Below are positions 47,727 to 53,321 of a stretch of 64,000 nt of DNA, one piece after another (position 1 is the first letter of the stretch; each line of letters begins with the position of its first letter). This DNA comes from Pseudomonas sp. GOM7 (GTDB lineage Bacteria > Pseudomonadota > Gammaproteobacteria > Pseudomonadales > Pseudomonadaceae), in assembly GCF_026723825.1 (NCBI RefSeq), contig NZ_CP113519.1, positions 2,170,001 to 2,234,000 of the forward strand, in the 5' to 3' direction. Both the position numbers and the translations under genes were made by a program. The notes below the pieces were generated by a model. It was not told where the DNA came from and made no database searches. It saw only the letters and a list, made by a program, of their open reading frames with translations.

Positions 47727-48941
47727 TCAGCTGTCGATACCGGCAATGTGCACCTCGCGGCGCAGTAACAGGCTCCAGGTCAGGCGCAGCAACCCTGCCA
47801 GGGTCAGCGCCTGGATGCTCGCCAGGATCAGGATGCCGAGCCAGTAAGGTGCGCCGAATGGCTCGATCAGCCCGCCTTTGACCCAGACCAGATGCCACCA
47901 GAACATGCCCATCACGAAGAGCGCCACACCGGGGCAGATCAGGCCGAAGCTGATCGGGTTGCGTTCGTCGCCGCTGAGGTGGCTGCGCAGATAGCCATTG
48001 AGCTGCATGACCCGGTAGCCGACCAGCATCACGCCGAGTTGCAACATGAATATCCCGGTCAGCACGACGAAGATCGTGCCGCTACTCGCACCGCCGGAAA
48101 AATGATGACTGAGGCCGTGCTGCAGGCGCAGCCATTCAATGCCGAGCAAGGTCAGGATTGGTACCAGCATCCAGATGCTGGGCGTCGCTTTGGGCTGCAG
48201 GCCGTGCGTCATCATTGCGCCGATGCCGGTTACCAGGACGACGCCGCCGATCACCAGCGACAGCACCAGAAACAGGATCGACAACGTCGCCGCCAGCACC
48301 GATAGCAGTTTCACCTGGGACATGCCTGCCGGGGCGGCAAAGCCCACCGAGAGCATGGCGAAGGTAAACACGGCCAGCAGTGCGGACAGATGGTTGTGCT
48401 CTTCGCTGCGATGACCGCCGCTCACCAGCATATGGTTCAGGTAGCGGCCATAGATTCGCAACGCACTCCAGGCGATGGCGGCGAAGGCAAGCAGAGCCAG
48501 AGGAAACAGGTATTCGACCTGCGGCCACAGGCCAGGCACGAACAGCGCACCGAGGGCGAAGCAGACGTTCACCGTCATCGCCAGGGTCAGCGGCACCGCC
48601 ATCAATTGCACTTCGGCTGGTGACTGGCGCAAGGCTGCCAGCCCCTCCTGGCTGGCTGCAGCGCGATACTCGCGGATATTCCAGGCCAGCAACAGCACAT
48701 GCAGCAGCGCCATGGCGAGCACGCCAGCGCTGGCGATCAGCAGTATCGCTCTCATCGATGCAGGGTTGGCGCCAGCGCTCTGCCAGGCGGCCTGCAGGTG
48801 TTCCCAGGTCGGCATGGGGCTGCCCGCGTGGGGCACCATCCACATCAGGTACATGAAGAACGAGATCGACAACCCTCCGGCGCCAAGGGCGGACAACCAG
48901 TAGCTGGGGTGGTAGGGAACATCGCCGCTTCGCTGGAACAT
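47727..48941 (-). CDS. Polytopic membrane protein (TsoY-like?), unknown function
   Basis: A 404-residue integral membrane protein with about ten helices. Histidines cluster in or near helices (VPHAGSPMP, ALLHVLLLAW, YLNHMLVSGGHRSEEHNH, FWWHLVWV). It lies between the SLAC1-type channel and the octaheme cytochrome in one operon (gaps of 23 and 51 bp). RefSeq uses the name 'TsoY family (seleno)protein' for proteins I believe are similar; I cannot confirm this. A role in electron transfer or anion movement next to the octaheme cytochrome is inference only. Confidence 0.6.
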   Translation of the reverse strand: MFQRSGDVPYHPSYWLSALGAGGLSISFFMYLMWMVPHAGSPMPTWEHLQAAWQSAGANPASMRAILLIASAGVLAMALLHVLLLAWNIREYRAAASQEGLAALRQSPAEVQLMAVPLTLAMTVNVCFALGALFVPGLWPQVEYLFPLALLAFAAIAWSALRIYGRYLNHMLVSGGHRSEEHNHLSALLAVFTFAMLSVGFAAPAGMSQVKLLSVLAATLSILFLVLSLVIGGVVLVTGIGAMMTHGLQPKATPSIWMLVPILTLLGIEWLRLQHGLSHHFSGGASSGTIFVVLTGIFMLQLGVMLVGYRVMQLNGYLRSHLSGDERNPISFGLICPGVALFVMGMFWWHLVWVKGGLIEPFGAPYWLGILILASIQALTLAGLLRLTWSLLLRREVHIAGIDS

Positions 48942-48964
48942 GTCGCACCTCCTTCATCCCGGGT

Positions 48965-49945
48965 TCATTCGGGTAGGCAAAGTTCGCCTCTGAACGCTGC
49001 CAGCGCCGTTTTCCCGCTCAGCAGGGCAACCACGCCGGTCAGCAGGATCAGCAGTGTCCACCCGAGCCCTTCGTAGAAGACCAGGCCGCTGCGCTGCGCC
49101 ATCTCGAAAGTGGCCAGGGTCAGCGCGGCCAGCGGAAAGGAGTAGGCCCAGGCGGAGATGAAGAAGGGCACGCGGAAGAAGCGCACGGCGTTGCTCGCCA
49201 GCAGCAGGCCGAGGAACAGCGCGGTGAAGTAGAGGATGCGGGCGAAGGCATCCAGGCTGTCGGTCAGCGCCAGATAGGCGAGGAACCCCACCGAGGGCGG
49301 TGCCAGAAGAATGAACAGCGTTGGGGTCAGGCGGATGGGCAGGGGTTCGTGGAAGAACAGCCGGTACAGCACGATGGTCAGCAGCACCAGCCAGAACACC
49401 AGGCCGATGCTGAAGAAGAACCAGCTAATGTCGAGCGGCGCGAAGCCTGCGCCGGCCACCGGAACCAGGATGTTGCCCACCACCGGGATGAACCAGGCCG
49501 GATTGGCGTGGTTGATCTGGAAGTGGGCATGGTGGATCCAGCCGCTCATGGCCAGCAGGGTGAATACGAGGTGCAGTGCGGCGCCCACGCTCCATAACCA
49601 GGTCGCCAGGGTGGGCGCGGCATGTGCCCAGGCGATGGCGAGCAGGAGCAGGCCGATGGAGATGGCCGGGAAGAAATTCTGCTTGAGCGGATGGGCGCGC
49701 TCGGCCATTACCGCTGCGCGATGACGCAACAGCTTGGTGAGGTAGATCAGCAGCAGGAAGGCGAACAAGGCCGTGCCCAGCCCGCGCAGGCCGCCGCCGA
49801 TCTGCTCCGGCACCAGCCCCGTCTGGGCGGCCTTGAGCCAGGCGATGGCCAGGCCGGCCATGCCCATCACACTGGCGAACAGTGCCACCGGAAAGTGGGC
49901 GAGCCGATGGGGCGCGGCGCTCTGATGATCGATACTGGTATCCAC
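48965..49945 (-). CDS. SLAC1/TDT-family anion channel
   Basis: A ~326-residue membrane protein with about ten helices of the tellurite-resistance/dicarboxylate (TDT)/SLAC1 fold. The opening RLAHFPVALFASVMGMAGLAIAW and the INHANPAWFIPVVGNILVPVAG region are typical. I propose the GTG at VDTSIDHQ as start; the upstream frame runs into the peroxiredoxin gene and no good ATG exists, so the start is uncertain. The TDT family includes the yeast sulfite exporter Ssu1, so sulfite efflux is a reasonable role in this block. Confidence 0.8.
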   Translation of the reverse strand: MDTSIDHQSAAPHRLAHFPVALFASVMGMAGLAIAWLKAAQTGLVPEQIGGGLRGLGTALFAFLLLIYLTKLLRHRAAVMAERAHPLKQNFFPAISIGLLLLAIAWAHAAPTLATWLWSVGAALHLVFTLLAMSGWIHHAHFQINHANPAWFIPVVGNILVPVAGAGFAPLDISWFFFSIGLVFWLVLLTIVLYRLFFHEPLPIRLTPTLFILLAPPSVGFLAYLALTDSLDAFARILYFTALFLGLLLASNAVRFFRVPFFISAWAYSFPLAALTLATFEMAQRSGLVFYEGLGWTLLILLTGVVALLSGKTALAAFRGELCLPE

Positions 49946-50024
49946 GCGAATCTCTGCTTCCAGGCGCCATTGGTGATGGTTCCCCCACGCCGGGCCTGGG
50001 CAGGCGTGAGGGCACCAAGTCGCT

Positions 50025-50669
50025 TCAGAGCGTTCTGGTGGAAAAGTACCAATCGGTGGTGTCGTAGCCTTCCGACGCACGCTTTTCGGCATCCTCGGCG
50101 GTCTTCGGCGGCGGTACGATCACTGGCTGACCCAGGCACCAGTTTTCTGGTGTGGCCACACCGTGGGCGTCGGAGGTCTGCAGGGCTTCGAGCAGGCGGA
50201 CGAACTCGTCGATGCTGCGGCCGTTGCTCATCGGGTAATAGACCATGGCGCGCAGGATGCCATTGGGGTCGATGAAGAAGGTCGCGCGTACCGCCTGGGT
50301 ATCGGCGGCACCTGGGTGCACCATGCCGTAGGCACTGGCCACCTTCATGGAGATGTCTTCGATGATGGGGAAGGGGATCTCGACGCCGAACTTCTCCTTG
50401 ATGTTGCGCATCCAGGCCAGGTGGGAGAACAGGCTGTCGATGGAGAGGCCGAGCAGTTCGCAGTTCATCGAGGCGAACCTGGGGGCGGCCTGGGCGAAGC
50501 CGATGAATTCGGTGGTGCAAACCGGAGTGAAATCGGCGGGGTGAGAGAACAGGATCAGCCACCTGCCACGGTAGTCTTCGAGCGAGCGCTCGCCCGAGGT
50601 GGTGCGCGCCGTGAAGGCCGGGGCCGGTTCGTTCAGGCGCGGGAAGTTGATCTGCGGCGCGTTTTCCAT
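50025..50669 (-). CDS. 1-Cys peroxiredoxin (Prx6 type)
   Basis: A 214-residue peroxiredoxin with the peroxidatic Cys51 in HPADFTPVCTTE. The C-terminal domain (~165-214) is typical of the Prx6/1-Cys class. Another Cys lies in ENWCLGQPV (~178). It reduces peroxides; thiol peroxidases can also act on persulfides. It is the first gene of the peroxiredoxin-channel-membrane protein-octaheme-cytochrome b operon, with a ~190-nt leader back to operator-like site O3. Confidence 0.92.
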   Translation of the reverse strand: MENAPQINFPRLNEPAPAFTARTTSGERSLEDYRGRWLILFSHPADFTPVCTTEFIGFAQAAPRFASMNCELLGLSIDSLFSHLAWMRNIKEKFGVEIPFPIIEDISMKVASAYGMVHPGAADTQAVRATFFIDPNGILRAMVYYPMSNGRSIDEFVRLLEALQTSDAHGVATPENWCLGQPVIVPPPKTAEDAEKRASEGYDTTDWYFSTRTL

Positions 50670-50861
50670 CGTTTCTTACCTCTGCATCGTGTCCAGAACA
50701 TCGAATGGAACCTCTGTAAGCACGCAAGCAGCGGGTTGCCGACGTTATGAAAACCGGGAGGGTGAGTTGCCCTGGCGAGCTTCGGCGTCGATCGAAATGA
50801 GGTCGGCACTGTTCAGGTCGGAGGAACCGAGAGCGGCGCGCACTACTACTCATCACTTTTT

Positions 50862-50877
50862 ATACCCCTGGGGGTAT
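50862..50877 (-). promoter_or_regulatory. Candidate CsoR-family operator O3 (peroxiredoxin/octaheme operon)
   Basis: ATACCCCTGGGGGTAT, the most symmetric of the four sites (half-sites differ at one base). AATACAGTTAAGCT (minus strand, 50891-50904) lies 13 bp upstream, exactly as at O2. It is ~190 bp upstream of the peroxiredoxin start, with no open frame of note between. Confidence 0.7.
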
Positions 50878-51056
50878 TTTGTTGGGTATGAGCTTAACTG
50901 TATTCAGGGCGTCGCTGGTAGATCGATATGGAATAGCCGTACTGAGCGTCTTGTGCCAATGCCATAAGCGAAGGACGGGCTCGGATCATGGCAGAAATCT
51001 GCATGCTTTCAGCGCTGCGTCTTTGTCGAGGCGTGTGTTCCACGGTGGGTTGGCTA

Positions 51057-51341
51057 TCAGGTGTACTTGGTGAAGATTTCGCGCACGCGTTGCAGGGAGT
51101 CTTCGGGGTTCTGCTCAGGGTCGAGCATGGCCTCTTCGATCAGGCAGGTCAGCATCAGGCGGTAGGACTTGTCCAGTGCGCTGCGTGCCGCCGAGAACTG
51201 CTGGGCGATGGCGGCGCAATCCTCGCCACGTTTGATCATCGCCTGGATGCCTCTGATCTGGCCCTCTACCCGGGCCAGACGTTTGAGCATCGCTTGCTGC
51301 TGTTCGAGCATGCGGGCGCGCAGATCGGTATTGTCCGTCAT
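51057..51341 (-). CDS. CsoR/RcnR/FrmR-family (DUF156) transcriptional repressor
   Basis: A 94-residue all-helical repressor with the family signature RLARVEGQIRGIQAMI (~21-36). Cys42 (GEDCAAIAQQ) aligns with the conserved first cysteine. The position of the CsoR/FrmR metal or formaldehyde His is Leu67, and the second CsoR/CstR cysteine position (about residue 71) is Ala. A Cys is found instead at 66. The ligand set therefore fits neither copper nor nickel/formaldehyde sensors. A thiol-based persulfide sensor like CstR is plausible, given the sulfur genes around it. It is coupled to the upstream DUF3365 gene by an ATGA overlap. Confidence 0.88.
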   Translation of the reverse strand: MTDNTDLRARMLEQQQAMLKRLARVEGQIRGIQAMIKRGEDCAAIAQQFSAARSALDKSYRLMLTCLIEEAMLDPEQNPEDSLQRVREIFTKYT

Positions 51342-51886
51342 GGTGTTTCCTGTGCAATGGGGCGACTGAGGGTGAAAGCGCCGCGCAGTTCGCCAAGCTG
51401 ATAGCCGCGGGCCTGATCCTGCGGATAGTACTGGTCAATGGTCGCTTGCACCTCTGCTTTGATCGCCGTGCCGTGGCAGGCCAGGCACGGTTCGCCCACT
51501 GCGATGGCCTGCATGTAGCGGTACTGGCCGTCGACCTCTTCGCCATGGCGTAGTTCTTTTATCGGCGTGCCGGCCTTGGCCGCGCTGGCGAAGCGTTCGA
51601 GCACGGTTCGCTCCCAGGCATCAGGTGCGTTGTCTGGATTGCGTACCTTGAGCGAGGTACGGCCCACCTGCCAGGCGTGCTGACTGTGCTCGCTGGCAAT
51701 CTGCGGCGCCAGTGCCTGGCAGGCCTGCACGGCGGCTGTTGGCCCACCGTCGGCGATGGCCTGGCGCACGGTGCCCAGCAACTGTTCGGCGAATGGCGGG
51801 ATCTGCGCGGCCGCTTCGTCTTGCCAAGGCGTGGCAGCCTGTGCGGCGGTGCAGGTGAGCAGGGCGGTGAGCAGGAGCGGGCGCAT
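51338..51886 (-). CDS. DUF3365 (Tll0287-like) mono-haem c-type periplasmic protein
   Basis: A 182-residue exported protein with a signal peptide (MRPLLLTALLTCTAAQAA). The single haem site CLACH lies near residue 135, preceded by the helical DUF3365 sensor-like domain, including the VRNPDNAPDAWE motif. This domain occurs alone or in sensor kinases and may bind small redox ligands. It is the first gene of a two-gene unit with the CsoR-type repressor, and operator-like site O4 is 16 bp upstream of its ATG. Confidence 0.83.
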   Translation of the reverse strand: MRPLLLTALLTCTAAQAATPWQDEAAAQIPPFAEQLLGTVRQAIADGGPTAAVQACQALAPQIASEHSQHAWQVGRTSLKVRNPDNAPDAWERTVLERFASAAKAGTPIKELRHGEEVDGQYRYMQAIAVGEPCLACHGTAIKAEVQATIDQYYPQDQARGYQLGELRGAFTLSRPIAQETP

Positions 51887-51901
51887 GATCGAACCTCATA
51901 A

Positions 51902-51917
51902 ATACTGGTGGGAGTAT
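51902..51917 (-). promoter_or_regulatory. Candidate CsoR-family operator O4 (repressor operon)
   Basis: Minus-strand ATACTCCCACCAGTAT, with outer half-sites ATACT/AGTAT perfectly complementary. It overlaps the likely ribosome-binding/promoter region of the DUF3365-repressor operon and would give autoregulation. Confidence 0.65.
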
Positions 51918-51982
51918 TTATGCATGAAATGCATCGGCTGTCATCGCTTGTGGCTGCGACATTCTGACCCTAGGGGCTGAGC

Positions 51983-52390
51983 TCAGTGCTTGGCGCCGTC
52001 GGTGGGCAGGGCCAGCAGTCGCTTTTCCTGGTTCCAGTCGAAGGGTTCGTCGTTCTGTTCGGCCTCGAAACGGCGCTCGTCGAGAGCCTGGTACAGGGCA
52101 ATCTCGTCGTCTGGCATGAAATGCAGGCAGTCACCGCCGAAGAACCACAGCAGGTCGCGTGGCACCAGGTGGGCGATCTGCGGGTAGCGGTGGAAGACCT
52201 GGCTGAGCAGATCCTGGCCCAGGTACTGGCTGGACACCGGGTCACGCGGCAATTCGGCGAGCAGTTCATCGTAACGCTCGAGGAACAGGGCGTGGCTGTC
52301 ATCGAGCACCTGTTCGGCTTCGCCCAGGGCGACGAGGATGTCGCGCAGGTGCTTGAGCAGGGCGAGGTGATGGTCGAGATGGCTGGCCAT
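51983..52390 (-). CDS. PA2817-family conserved protein
   Basis: A 135-residue cytosolic, acidic, mostly helical protein without signal peptide. Conserved-looking segments are HLALLKHLRDILVALGEAEQVL and PRDLLWFFGGDCLHFMPDDEI (residue ranges ~7-28 and ~77-97). It corresponds to the uncharacterised PA2817 family in Pseudomonas. It marks the return to core gene order after the sulfur block. Confidence 0.72.
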   Translation of the reverse strand: MASHLDHHLALLKHLRDILVALGEAEQVLDDSHALFLERYDELLAELPRDPVSSQYLGQDLLSQVFHRYPQIAHLVPRDLLWFFGGDCLHFMPDDEIALYQALDERRFEAEQNDEPFDWNQEKRLLALPTDGAKH

Positions 52391-52458
52391 GGCGGGAATT
52401 CCTGAAGGGCAAAACGGGCGCAGGAGTATAGAGAGCCTGGCGCCCGCCCGCTATTGGA

Positions 52459-52857
52459 TCATTGCGCCGACAGGCGGATCGGTTTGCCTTCGTTGGGCCA
52501 CAGTTGCAGTTGGCCGAGGGCGTTGAAGTCCCAGCGGCGCACCTGGCTGAGCGCATCGAGGAAGCGCCGTTCCTGTTCCATCAGGGCTGGCGCGCATAGC
52601 TTGCGTGTACTGCCTGGAGTATCGAAGCGGATGGCATCGTCCTGCAGGCTGTAGCCGGCGAACCAGTGGTTGCAGCCAGCATTGCCATGGGCACGGCCAT
52701 CGGCGGCGAAGGTGATGGTCAGGTGGCTGCGGTCGATCAGGGGGCGGGCGCCGATCCACTCCACGCTGTAGCTGTGTTCGGTCTGCAGGTGCGGGGCATC
52801 GCTGGCGCAGCCGACCAGGGTGGCTGCGAGCAGGGCAAGGGGTAGAGCGGGTTGCAT
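52459..52857 (-). CDS. META-domain lipoprotein (HslJ-like)
   Basis: A 132-residue lipoprotein: signal MQPALPLALLAATLVGC with lipobox LVGC (Cys17). The remainder is a META/HslJ domain, with the typical GNAGCNHWFAGY and TRKLCAPALMEQERRFLDAL segments (cited by motif). E. coli HslJ affects novobiocin resistance; the role here is unknown. I use the ATG that gives a proper signal peptide, 10 codons inside the longest frame. It starts 5 bp after the stop of the upstream zinc-ribbon-like gene. Confidence 0.8.
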   Translation of the reverse strand: MQPALPLALLAATLVGCASDAPHLQTEHSYSVEWIGARPLIDRSHLTITFAADGRAHGNAGCNHWFAGYSLQDDAIRFDTPGSTRKLCAPALMEQERRFLDALSQVRRWDFNALGQLQLWPNEGKPIRLSAQ

Positions 52858-52862
52858 GTGAG

Positions 52863-53294
52863 TCACTTCTCCTGGCAGGTGGGGCAAAGATGGCGTTGGT
52901 CGTCCTGGCGCCAGCCCAGCTCTGCGATGCGGGCCTGGGCGGCTGGCGTCTGCGCGGCCTTGCCGAGGGCGGCATCGACGGCGAACTCGAAGTCCAGGCG
53001 CTTGCCGCAGGCGTCGCAGTCGACCTGCCAGCTATGGATGGCCAACTCCTTGAACTGCGGTCCTTTGCATACCGCCAGCCACTGGCCGGGTGGGTTGATC
53101 AGATGGCGAACCTTCTCCACGGTCAGGCGCATGTGCAGGTCGCGGCTGCCCTTGAGGGTGACCAGCAGAACGTCGTCGGCCTGGATCGAGCCACCGTTGC
53201 CGGTGACCTGGTAGCGCCCGGGTGCCAGGGCGCGGCATTCGGTGAGGGTGTGTTGCGGGTTGAGCAGGGTGTAACGGAAATCGTGTTCGGCCAT
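52863..53294 (-). CDS. Small conserved protein with two CxxC motifs
   Basis: A 143-residue cytosolic protein. CDACG (~94-98) and CPTCQ (~137-141) could bind one zinc as a split treble-clef or ribbon. The N-terminal half is beta-rich (GRYQVTGNGGSIQADDVLLVTL). It resembles the uncharacterised PA2816-type genes near PA2817 by position. No enzymatic motif is visible. It is probably co-transcribed with the META lipoprotein. Confidence 0.62.
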   Translation of the reverse strand: MAEHDFRYTLLNPQHTLTECRALAPGRYQVTGNGGSIQADDVLLVTLKGSRDLHMRLTVEKVRHLINPPGQWLAVCKGPQFKELAIHSWQVDCDACGKRLDFEFAVDAALGKAAQTPAAQARIAELGWRQDDQRHLCPTCQEK

Positions 53295-53321
53295 GGGTCC
53301 TCCGGATCAGCCGGCATGCTA

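Noticed and set aside
50599..50967. A 122-codon plus-strand frame in the leader of the peroxiredoxin operon
   Set aside because: It overlaps the peroxiredoxin start antisense and the O3 operator, and shows no coding features.
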